DNA of 64,000 nucleotides from Apostichopus japonicus (taxonomy: Eukaryota; Echinodermata; Holothuroidea; Aspidochirotida; Stichopodidae). The DNA lies in NCBI RefSeq assembly GCF_037975245.1, contig NC_092561.1, positions 10,041,001 to 10,105,000 on the forward strand, written 5' to 3'. Under the pieces are notes generated by a model, which was given only the letters and a program-made list of their open reading frames with translations, did not search any database and was not told the origin of the DNA. Of this stretch, positions 1 to 10,684 are shown one piece after another; position 1 is the stretch's first letter, and each line of letters begins with the position of its first letter. The position numbers were made by a program, and so were the translations under genes.

Positions 1-357
1 TGCATAATAGAGCTTTCAAAATTTGAACTAAGGATTGTGCTACATTCTACTATCAAAGACGATCAAAACGCACATCTACTTGAATGTTGGGACAGTTAGC
101 AGCTAAGCTATAGTGGACTACTTTAATTCTGCATTCAGTGTATGGTAGGTCAGTCATAGGTAGCTCTTTGAGGATGAAGGGAGAGTGAGGGGGGAGGGGA
201 GAGGTAGAGGAGGGGAACTAAGTTGTGACCGTAATTATTGATAACAAAATGCAATCCTTGGAAGAGAGCAAATTGTTTTCTTCCTTAGTTTATACAATGC
301 CCAATAGAAAAAATTTCTGGGGCAAAAAACAACAAACTATGAAATGGATGGATTTAC

Positions 358-450
358 CATCTTCTAGTCTGCTCTCCAAGGCTGCAAGAGATAAATGAAC
401 TTCCTCACTAAGCTGCTCAGTGTACGATTGACCAGGCTGCAGAGTGCATC
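358..450 (-). CDS. candidate internal coding exon, unknown gene
   Basis: On the minus strand a 93-nt open stretch is bounded by a pyrimidine-rich acceptor (TTTTTTCTCTTCTACAG) and a donor (GATG|GTAAAT). In the frame starting with two leftover bases it has no stop and reads as a hydrophilic, heptad-like segment with the motif SEEVHLSLAALESRLED, so it may be part of a coiled coil. I recognise no family. The rest of the gene would continue past the left edge of the window, and no convincing partner exon was found nearby. It could equally be a chance open stretch between splice-like sites. Confidence 0.3.
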
Positions 451-2769
451 CTGTAGAAGAGAAAAAACCCTGTTACAATGATGACATAATGACATTGAAG
501 CGTCTGTCAAGTGAGACGGCTTTGTATTAAAAATATGAACTGGTTTACAGTACTCACAAATGACATTTCTTGAATTCAATATTCCATACAGAATGCATAA
601 TGTAGTTCACTTCACGATGAAGGTAACATAGTGAATATTTCTCTCATTCACGTGAAGACCTTGAGCACTTAACAATATGTGCCTTAAAAGTGAAATGCTG
701 GGGTTTAGCAAGGACCCACATTCTATGACTATATCAAATAAAACTGTATTTGCATGCATATAAACATGTTGTATTCTAGTGCACATGGGGAATGATGGGG
801 CATGTAAACTGGTTGCAGTTGGTCATTCATCGTTGCACATTGGCTACAGTGTCATTTAGTAACAAAACGCTGTTACGACATTATTAATTGTGGGAAAATT
901 AAACTTTTAAGGTATAAAGATATTTTGGCAAAGTTATGTAGCAGAATTTGTTTGTAGGCCTATCCTAGGTTTTATTTTACACTAGTCGTGTACTTATATT
1001 CAGAGACTTATATTTTGGGACTGAAACTTCCCGAGACAGGGTACAGTAAATGGGGTGGTGTCAAACAGGTGGAGATTGGACCGATACTTATGATGGAGCT
1101 ATATAAGCTGGAGTAGACTTAACCATTAGCTCAGACTGTCTAACTTGCATTGTGACTCACAATCGCTAGTTCACAAACACAAGTTTCATGAATTTCAACC
1201 GGACTTCTAAGGATGCTCCCTAAGATTTAACAGGCCTAAGACCCACCTTGCTACATGTATAAGCAGGCAATAATTTGTGCTCGAATTTCGTACAGCAATC
1301 TGAGTGTATTCCCGTACCTGTGTACAAAAATTGCTATACATGTTTGAACTTGTATAGCTATTTACCCATATTTGCATGGCATTTTGTGATGCAATATTAG
1401 ATAAATTATTCCCTTTGGCTTTAGATGGGCCTGCTGGATCCTCATGGCTGTGTGGTATGATTGTGTATACAGCTAAAGATCTCACAGGCCTTGTATTCTT
1501 GAGGCTATGTGACAGCGGGTTGTTGTGTGTGTATTTGATGCAACAGTCTAGTTTGATGGCATTGAACAATATGCTCACCATTGAGCTCATGTTATGAAAG
1601 GCCACTAATTCAAGGTAACCGTATCACTTTACTATGAATCAGTCTGCTTGATTTCTTTAATCCCATTCCAGATGTATACCGCGGCAGAACTGTTGCAATC
1701 ACTGTGCATTGACATTTTTGCAAAACTCTAAAAACTGTGAAATATCTGCTGTTTAAATCTATGTATGATTGCCCTTCAAATGGACTCATTTACATTATGT
1801 GCACTGGAATAGCCATTGTGAGACGGAACACCCTATATACAAAGATCTTTCACATAGCTGACCCTTGTTATTGAAATTCATGATGGTAAAATATAGGAAA
1901 CTCTTACTTTCACTGACCAGAGTAGTGTAGGAACCACTGTAAAGCAATAATGCTAATATTGTAGCACCTAACAATAATTAACTAATCATAGGCTTTGCTA
2001 AACTGAGGGCAAGATTTTAATGTTGTGATCAAGTCTAACAACTCAGGTACCAATTGACTCATATCATGGTACTGTCACTATTGGCATATTGCTTAAACTA
2101 GGCCTAACTTACATAGGTCAAGCCTACCTTATTCTAGACTGAGTTATGCCTAAAGAGTGCCATGCATACAGTAGCCTAGACTAAGGACAGGCCTAAGTTC
2201 GGCTTCAGTAGGCCTGACGTGAGATCTATGCTATAGTTAACTTAGTTCAATTCAAGTTGCGTTACTTTCCCCAAATCATGATGACTCAAATTCGACAAAC
2301 GTCACCCAATTTTAATATAAAACGGATTATGCTAGCAACTCAAGCCTCATTCGTTCACTTCTGTCTTCTTCTATCGTTTCCTTGCTCTGCCTCATCTACA
2401 GTAAAGAGCTGCATACTGTTTTGCTTTTCGAGACAGTGTTGCGCAACCCACCAAGGTCTAATTAGGATATAGGGTGTACCGAAACAAAGTTGACTCTCTT
2501 GGCCCGTGGCGCTATTCGAAGCACGGTTACTCGCGAGAGTAACCCTTGCGAAAACAGACACAAAATATAATATTTACAACCCGTTTAAACGGGTCCTTCC
2601 AGAACCACCGGTATCCGCCGCATAAAGTTGCACCAAATTTCGAAAAGACAATAGGGATGTGTTGTTTTAAACTGTTGGCGATATGTGTACTTTCGAATAG
2701 CCGAAGCCTTAAGCCGAGTTATTAAACATGATGCGCACGGCACATTGCATTCCGAAGTGACAGGATCAA
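451..2769. other. intergenic or intronic, no supported gene
   Basis: No coding signal is convincing. Several TAGGCCTA-type octamers and half-forms (around 955, 2100-2200) stand out. Around 1,337-1,430 is a segment that recurs in diverged form near 10,000-10,100, so it belongs to a dispersed repeat. Confidence 0.4.
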
Positions 2770-3050
2770 CTTAATTATACAAAACGTTATCATAACATTT
2801 TTAAAAGAGCCTCTGAAACATGTTTTTATAACGTTAAATGTGGTGTTATAAAAACGTCGGCATAACGTTTTTATGAGATATTTATGTTATATTAATTTTA
2901 TATTAATGTTTTAACGAAAATATGTTTTGAAATCATAGCCTGAACACGTTTTCGTGACATATTTATTACACCACAAATAACGTTATCAAATCAAAAGACG
3001 AAACGTTTTAATCACGTTTTAAAACATTTTTGCGTTTGCTGGAAAGTTTA
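2770..3050. repeat. AACGTT/AACATTTT-rich degenerate repeat
   Basis: This stretch repeats variants of AACGTTTT, AACGTTAT and AACATTTTT on both strands at short intervals, unlike its flanks. It looks like a decayed MITE or simple satellite; no ends were defined. Confidence 0.4.
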
Positions 3051-3288
3051 TATACAAACAAGATGTACCCTTATATTAATCTGCAACAATTAACAATTAA
3101 CAATTGTCTTTTTTCTCTCTTAGCAATCAACGGACTTCTTGTATGATTGATTTCTTATATTGAAGAGGTAAATAACAGGCTAGCAGTATATTAATGACAG
3201 CATCCTAACTAAAAAATGGCTTATGGTAAGAAAACCCCAGCCCAAGCATACATGCAGTTGCTCGCTTCCAGTGGCGTAGCCAGGATTT

Positions 3289-3380
3289 TTTTCAGTGGGG
3301 GGGGCGCTGGGGGGCTTGACCATTTCCTGGGAGGCCTCCCAGGAAATGGTCAAGCCCCCCCCCAGCGCCCCCCCCCCCCG
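3289..3380. repeat. near-perfect hairpin palindrome inside a G-rich repeat
   Basis: The left arm GGGCTTGACCATTTCCTGGG is followed, about the centre GGAGGCCTCC near 3,334, by its exact reverse complement, and both sides run out into G and C tracts. The motif AGTGGCGTAGCCAGGAT sits just before it. The same motif occurs inverted near 5,560-5,580, so both appear to be copies of one hairpin-forming repeat family. Confidence 0.7.
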
Positions 3381-3499
3381 TCCGGGCGTCTTGTTATTAT
3401 CTAAGCGGAGCGCCACCATGAGTTGGCGCGCAGCGTACCGCACATTTTTAGCTAAAAAGGCCACCTAGGTCGTCGGAAATGTCACTTCCCAGGCCTTGT

Positions 3500-3560
3500 T
3501 AGCAGGGGCGTCAATCCAATTTGAAACGTGGGGGGGGGGGGGGAACGTAATCGATTCGAG
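3500..3560. repeat. G-tract repeat fragment
   Basis: GGGGCGTCAATCC is followed by an unbroken run of about 13 G. The motif GCGTCAATCC next to a long G tract recurs inverted at about 4,917-4,935, so this is a small dispersed repeat rather than a gene part. Confidence 0.45.
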
Positions 3561-5489
3561 TATCCCGGCCGCAAGCCATATCTAAGCGGAGCGCCACCAT
3601 CGGTTGGCGCGAAACGTACCAAGAAATTTCAGATTTCAATACCTGCCAGATCGCTGGAGATGGCACTTGCCAGGCTGGATAGCAGCTATCTAGTTGCGTG
3701 ATTTCGGGAGAAAATCAAGTAAAAGTTCGTCACTCAGGAAATCTGCAATAAAGTTCATGCGGCCTTAATTTTTGGTGGATTATTTCTGTTGTTAGTGATT
3801 CAAATTGACATGAACATTAGAACCCAGTGCAAGTTGACAAACGAAGCGGCGAACTGGAAATCCCAGCCCCATTTTGCCCTATGTTTCAGGATAAAATACC
3901 CCTCATTTGTTCGAGCCCATGACAACTAACAATCTGTGAATAAATTTACTTCGAAATGGGCACATTATATTGCACCAGTTCGGTCAAGGAATGAACCCAA
4001 GGCCTCAGATATAGGCCTACAGGAACGATGTCCCAAAATGTCCCCGGACAAGCTAGTATACTATAGGCGAAGGAAGCTATCCGCCGCGACTGCATGTGAG
4101 TTTCTCGACTTGCCATCCTGGGAGTCATACCACAAAATGGTGCGTTTCCTCATACGCCATTATTAATAATTTAAATAAGTAACTAATTAGGCATAGTCCA
4201 GATCCGAGTTCATATAGTGAGTTTAGCGCAAATTTGGCTAAAAGTCGTCATACGCCAGCATGTTAAACCACCAAGTTTAAATGTTTTGCTATGTCTACGA
4301 GAATACATTTCTATGAAATTTGAAACAAGGATGGCAAGACAAACCACTTTAATTATATTTTCAGGACCTCACACATGTGCATGTACTGTCAGACTTAGAA
4401 TAGGTCCATGTGAGTGGTGGCTAAGTGATGAAGGCATCAAAATAATGCTAGGTGGGTCTGCATCTGGTAATCGGGTGAATTCTGGTCGGAGCGTACTATA
4501 TAACCACCGTGTACCCAGTGTTCTCACTGTCGGGTATACTCTGGTATCACTCAACAACTAGGTAACATGGGATGCGCTGCCACGGAATATGCTCCCTATT
4601 TCATTTCCCCAATATTAGGGAACGGGCACCGTCTTTGAAACACCATCTAAAACTAAACAACAAATATGTACAGGCTTTGGCTCTAGCTTTGAAGTGCCAT
4701 GACTTCTTGAACTAGTTGTAGGCTCCGGCCGCACCGTTATCCGCACACACTGGCTTGTGGTTTCAATCTCAAGTTTCGCTCGTCGCGACAAACAGACAAA
4801 GTTGCAGGTCATACCGATGTGAAAATTCTCGGTCACTTTTCATACCACGACACTAAATGTGTGTGTGTGGGGGGGGGGACATCTGATAGTGTGTCCCCCA
4901 CCCATCGAAACGTGCCCCCCCCCCCCAGGATTGACGCACATGACGCTTGTAAGCTCCTCTAAAGTTTTCTCAACATCCTTTATTTTGAGATCCCATGTCT
5001 TGATATGGTCATCAAATAGTTTAGTGAAATAGAAAGAAAAACACCAGTCTGGTAAGTTACTTTGAAATATCATGACATATCTTTTGTGAGTTTGACACAG
5101 GCATTGACATTTTGCGACAAATCTGCAAATTGCGCGAGGAAAATAAGGAAAGATTGACTGTGCTCAGCCAAGTATAACATACTGAATGACCGAACTATAT
5201 GTCAAACTGACATCAAAGATTGCGTCTGAAGCATTATTAGACTAATTCTCAGCGATAGTATTGTCTCCTTTCTTGAAAATTTCTTTTTTTAGCGGTTTTA
5301 AGACCATCAGGGTACGTCCCAGAAGTGAAAACCCGGCCTATGCACTATGTCACGTCCGGTTTTTCAGTAACTAAAACCTACTGCCGGTCCGCAGTCGAAG
5401 GGTCGTTCATGAGTGGTCATCATGGAGATTCGAGACCATTCAGACCAATGATATATTTTTCGCACATGTAATTTTTTTCGACACCCAAA

Positions 5490-5582
5490 ATCCCAGTGGG
5501 GGGGCGCGACCGTGGGGCGACAAGCTTACATGGGGGGTTGTCGCCCCCCCCCCACGCCCCCTCCCCTTGGCTACGCCACTGC
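5490..5582. repeat. second copy of the GTAGCCA/G-tract hairpin repeat
   Basis: GTGGGGCGACAA and TTGTCGCCCC form a hairpin. The right edge reads TTGGCTACGCCACTGCTCG, the inverse of the edge motif of the palindrome at 3.3 kb. This points to a dispersed non-autonomous element. Confidence 0.5.
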
Positions 5583-5996
5583 TCGCTTCGATCTCTGTAG
5601 GGATAAGACTACATTTAATCGATACGCCGCTGCAATTATAGATGCTCTGACCCTTTACCATTTTTTGTCTTTTCTCATTATCGTTTTTGATCTCTTACTA
5701 TTAACAATAACTACAACTTTACCATACATGATATCGTTGTTCTCGGTAAGAGTACTTAATATAGTGTAAAAGGTACAGGTGAACTGTTGACAGTGAGGAA
5801 ACTAGAAACGTACGTGCATGGTTACGCAAATTGCACAAACACTGTCCATGATCGATATATTGCTTTTCCAGAAAATGTTTAAATGAAATTAATTTCACAT
5901 ATTGAGACACAGAAGACATGGCTAACTTTTTCTTTATAGCAAACGTTTAATTGAAATGTGCAAAACGAACGGAAATGAATGTGTGTAGAACTTTCT

Positions 5997-6199
5997 AACA
6001 TGCTTCTAATCTTAATAAATATAAAAATAAAACTGTTAGCAAACTGCTTATCCACTAAAGAACCTGTAAAAAAGTAAGTTGGCCTGAAGTTTCGATCCTA
6101 GCAGGATCTTCTTCAGAGGCTGAATGGCAAGTAACAGTAACAGAAGGGACAAATAAACGAACAAAATACAGACAGGTTAACGAACATGCTTCTAATCTT
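5997..6199 (-). mobile_element. short retroelement-like insertion with a 17-bp target-site duplication
   Basis: The 17-mer AACATGCTTCTAATCTT occurs at 5,997-6,013 and again, identically, at 6,183-6,199. Between the copies lies a 169-bp element with an A-rich left edge, so its sense strand is minus. Related copies lie in both arms of the large inverted repeat (about 31,640-31,790 and 48,310-48,460). On the minus strand the core reads CTGAAGA, a GATCC/GGATC stem, then GAAAC, resembling a degenerate hammerhead ribozyme as known from Penelope-like elements. The family assignment is inference; the duplication is directly visible. Confidence 0.7.
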
Positions 6200-7020
6200 G
6201 TAACAGTTTAGGATACATACTGACTATCACAGAAAATACAAATAGCACAGCTACAGTACTTAAAATAAAATATAAAAATGTATGTATGTATCTGAAATGA
6301 TCGCATAAAAATACATGGCATTTGCCCTCACCAAAAACAAACAGGTTTGAAGTTAATCGCACAAAAGTGACAAAAATGCATACATGGTAGGATTTATAGT
6401 AAGTTGTTGCTACTAGCACGGAAGATGGCGTGGGTATGACTATTTTACATGCATAGCGTATGTGCGCGCGCACCGTATCTGCTGGTAAACAATAAAGCCA
6501 GAAACAACATACCGTACTACATTCAATGCGGAAGCTTCTTTCCATGTTCTGTTTTTTCAGCTTTTCAAATAAAAAGGACAATTAATATTTGCATATTTCT
6601 TAAAATTGAATATTTTCTCGAAATGGGAAAGAGAAACTGAAAGAAAAGAAGTAAAAACGTTGCAAAACTTTACAAGTACCGATCCAGTGTATGCGAAATT
6701 ACCGTTTCAACAGGCGGTTTATATGTAAACCAGGCACCTGACTCCTCCTATCACTCAGACAAACAACTACAATCATGACCGAGCGTCCGAGCCGCGCCAG
6801 ATAGCAAATGATTATCGTACATCAGATTTGGGAAATTAAAATGTAGCTCTGCTTCAATATGATTCCAAAATTTATTTCTGTGGTCTGTGAAAACGAACAG
6901 ACATTCATTTATCATTTGGGCTATTCATTTTATTTCTGGAAAAACGAACATTGAATTATTATGAATTTCATTGTACTTTGTATTAATACTCATTCTGATT
7001 AATATGAAAATGTTCCTTAC

Positions 7021-7086
7021 GGTGTAATTTAAGTTAATAATTTGTTTTAAAGCCAAGTCCATTGTTGCCTCATCTTCCAAAGCCAT
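7021..7086 (-). CDS. candidate first coding exon, unknown gene
   Basis: A minus-strand ATG at 7,086 opens 22 codons (beginning MALEDEATMDLALKQ) that run straight into a consensus donor (ACC|GTAAGG) in phase 0. The upstream sequence is open and contains several CpG. No downstream exon could be identified before 450, so this may be a chance ORF and donor. Confidence 0.22.
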
Positions 7087-7882
7087 GCACGTAAACGAGA
7101 TGTGGGATGTGTTGAACGAGATCGGCAAATCTACCTGTACTGTGTTAACGCGTGACGATGTACTAAGCCGGCTACATCGTGGACTTACGTGTTGGTGGGG
7201 TAGTTGATAGCAATTCAAACGTTATGCGTATCGAAAGAAAACACTATGTTTGCAATACTGACAGCGATTTACATACAAATTACAGCCAAACTTGACGACA
7301 TACTTTCTTTCGGCTGCCCATGATTACCTGACACAATGAGCTCCAAGGCAGCCCTATATATGCAATGTTAGCCGAGTGTCACTGAACGAAAAAAAATGTC
7401 ATGTGGTATTCAGGGGAAGCCCAATATTTGACTCGTGTTTGTCATAGCCAGTAATAAATCATCGTCAGCTGTGGTGGTGAATTAATACAGATAGATCATC
7501 AAAGTAACCCCATTGGGTAAAGTATTACACAAAATTGAGTAGGGTATTTATTTTATAGAAAAGTTGCTAAATCTTTCAAAGGTACAGCAATAATGCCGGA
7601 AGCGCTAAGCAACGTCACTTGAGGCCATTTGGCGTGCCATACGAGCGATCACCTAGTACCAAGCTGTAAGCGTATACAATTGGCGGAAGGACCTATTCCA
7701 TAATCGTTAAAAAAAGTAGTACATTTAACGATTTTCAGTGGCTTGTTAGGTGATATTTTTGTCTTCAGCACAACTATTCTGGGTGTTCACGAAACTTTTT
7801 TGAAGCAATCTATGCTACTCTCACAGTACGGAGGGTGACTTGTAAGTATCCTAAACTTTCGGTTAGGCTATACCTAAGGCTA

Positions 7883-8387
7883 CAGTAGCATGGTGACTTC
7901 GAAGTTCGGACACTTAAGACTTAAAACACCCCAAAACTAAATCTTCTGGTATAAATCACCTGAAAATATACTTCATATGGTGGGAGAATTGTGTTATAGT
8001 ACGATACACGGCCAAACTTTCTTTCCTGCAAACTGTTTTCACGTTGTTTTCCAAGAAGATTCTTCGTGATTGTGGAACTGGTATTTCTTTGCTAGAGTAT
8101 TGTGAAGTTCGGACACGCAACCCACAGTGTGGCGCTGGTGATAAATTGGTGGCGCTGTTGCTCTTTCAGTAATTATAACAGACTTCATAGATCTTCGTCA
8201 TTTTATTGACAAATATGTAATTTCTTGCACACGGGTCATTTTGGAGAGAAAATAACTGTAGCTTCGTACTTTTTGGTGAAATTTGGCTCTTCCTGTAGGT
8301 TTTCATGGTGAAATCGTGTATTTCTTAGGGTGTCCGAACTTCGCAGTATGCCGAACTTCGCAATACTGACTACTGTACTGTAGATAA
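7883..8387. mobile_element. MITE-like element with terminal inverted repeats
   Basis: The left end carries ACAGTAG...GAAGTTCGGACAC. The right end carries the reverse complement, GTGTCCGAACTTCGCAG followed by a second CCGAACTTCGCA and ...CTACTGTAC. The interior of about 500 bp has no ORF. An additional GAAGTTCGGACAC lies internally near 8,104. This is consistent with a non-autonomous DNA transposon; target duplications were not resolved. Confidence 0.45.
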
Positions 8388-10140
8388 AGGCTTCGATACG
8401 CCGTAGCCTGTAACAAGTAACACTAAACAGGACTAAAATTTCAAGTTTACTCTAGGGCAGGCTGTAGAATAGGCCCATTACTAGACTGTAACGTAATGGC
8501 ACAACGCGAATGTCATTGTATATTTTGGCCAATATCTCGGTACAATTATCGAATTCCTCGCCTTTCAGAAGGCTTTTCCTTTTTTTTGTACGGTAATTAT
8601 GACTATCCGACCGTGACCTCAACTCCAGCAAAAGTTATCCTGTTACTGTAAGGAATATATGTAGACCCCAAAAGCATCTATGAAGTACTTGATATAGGCC
8701 TATGTTACTGTAAATGTAATGATAATTTCGTATTTCCCCACTGTGTGCATATTTGGGTATGTTGCAGGTGAAGGAGTGATTCAGCATTGTTATATGATAT
8801 ACAGTACTTGTAGCATGAAAGCTGATACTTCAGTAGTAACCTTGTTTACCAAAGCTGACCAATTGTCAGTTGGTAGTGGGGTTGAACTTAAAATGTGCAC
8901 ATGAATAGGAGTTCAAAGGTCATATGAAGTTAGTAATGTTCAGCCAAAGCGAAGAAAGCTTCAAAGCAGCATTTCAAGATGAATTCAAATGAATGATCAG
9001 ATTCAGTAACCAATGATTCAGTCCATGTAGTGGCACAAGAAACAGTACAGAAATATAATTCAAAGGTCATGATTGACCATGTGATGGTGAAAAACAGGGG
9101 AAGTCGGTTGCAGTACATGTTAACTTGTCACAGTCAGTCTTTTAAGGGTGTGAAGACTCGCGCACAAAGAAACGTCTCATGCCGATAATCTGACCTACCG
9201 TACAGTAGTTTCGACTGAGGTGTAACAGAAGTGTTAGACACCACAATTGATCCCAGAAAATTCACACACTGCTTGCTACCGTCGGTAATTAGACACTAGT
9301 GTACAGTCACTACATGCAGCTACAGTCAATTCCCCTTATACAGTGTATATAGCAGCGATGGACATTTCAGGTCTAGATAAAAGATAACAAGGTATCACGT
9401 TTCATTACTATCTGCATTTTGTAACGACAAGAAAAAAACTTCACTTGCAGGCAACAGAAAGTTAACTTTTTCACAGGGCGGCACGCGGTTTGGGGCGAGT
9501 CTTCAATGCCTTTTACAGAAGTATTACATAGTGTCAAAGGTGACCTCTGTGTGGGCAGCATTCAAGCTTAGTTCTAAGTTTTATGCAGGGGTCAAACTGT
9601 ACAGTATGGTTTTTATTGTTCGAAACAGATTGTCCTTTTCAAAAGTCACTTTGCAGAGTCACTTTGCAAAAGCACATTGAGCTACAACATTATTGATGTT
9701 CTAGTTTGGAGAAATTTGTCACTGGAAGTTGGAATTGAAGTGTTAAACGTAATTTTTACTCACACCTAGAGTTAACCTGACATTGAATGTTTGGTGAATT
9801 TGTTTTAGGTTTTATTGACCACCCAGTCAGCAAACTTTATACTGTAGTTAGTATCTAGAAAGATACAACTTTTAATTGAATGACTGGTAATAATATGGTG
9901 TTCAAATTTTGTGTAGCAGTCTTAATTTAGCTATGAATTTTCTTTGATAAAACCCTATGGTTCCAGACTTCCAGTGTGCAAAACATGCTGTACATGTATA
10001 TTTAAACTTGTATTATTGTATAGCAATTTGCCCATTTTGAATAGCATTTTGCAATGTGATACTGGATAAATTATGCTCTAAGGTGTATTTTAGTTTACCT
10101 TTGGATGGAGTGTGATCGAAAGGTCAGGAAATCTCACACT
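8388..10140. other. no supported gene
   Basis: AT-rich sequence with short chance ORFs only. It lies upstream of the BID-like gene, whose first coding exon begins at a splice acceptor. A 5' non-coding exon and promoter may therefore sit here or further upstream, but I could not place them. Confidence 0.35.
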
Positions 10141-10149
10141 GTAGGAATT

Positions 10150-10405
10150 TTTATTTTGTTGTTTGTTAATGATAACTGGATTTATAAGCATACAGTATCT
10201 AATTGAACTTGTTTTTTCTGTTGCTTTGGACACGAATTGATCAAAACTTCAGGAAATGTTATAGGTACTTTGATTTTGTTTCTTGTTAGAGATAACTGGA
10301 TGAGTATAAATCTTAGAATTGAGCTGTGTTTTTCTTTTGCTTTGGACAAGAATTGATCAAAACTTCAGGAAGTGTTATAGTTGTCTTTGATTTTGTTTGT
10401 TGTTA
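10150..10405. repeat. two tandem copies of a ~120-bp unit
   Basis: GATAACTGGAT...GAATTGATCAAAACTTCAGG...TGTTATAG...TTTGATTTTGTTT is followed by a second slightly diverged copy starting near 10,290. A partial third lies upstream. This is a direct tandem duplication in non-coding DNA. Confidence 0.65.
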
Positions 10406-10684
10406 AGGACAAGGATATTTCTTCCCGATTTGCTGGGATTAAGGATATTTTTCTTGATTCGCTGAAATTAACAGTTTTGCATTATACTGTATTGTTCTCT
10501 CCTTTAACCTATCGTAGTAAAAACTAGCCTAGGCTTAATCAATATTTCATGTTAGTTACCAAGAGTTTGTTTACTTAACGTTTGGTTTAGCTGGAATAAA
10601 GATCATATTAACTCTGATTACTTCTTTTGCCTACGTATCATGATTTCAGTAAGAATTTTTCTTTGTCTTTACAGTAGTTGGAAG

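Noticed and set aside
1207-1605. 132-codon minus-strand ORF
   Set aside because: Overlaps a dispersed repeat segment shared with 10.0 kb; no splice sites, domain or composition supports coding.
10640-10684. Upstream in-frame ATG at 10,640 for the BID-like protein
   Set aside because: It lies before a strong splice acceptor (TTGTCTTTACAG at 10,674) in sequence that looks intronic; the start at 10,685 is preferred.
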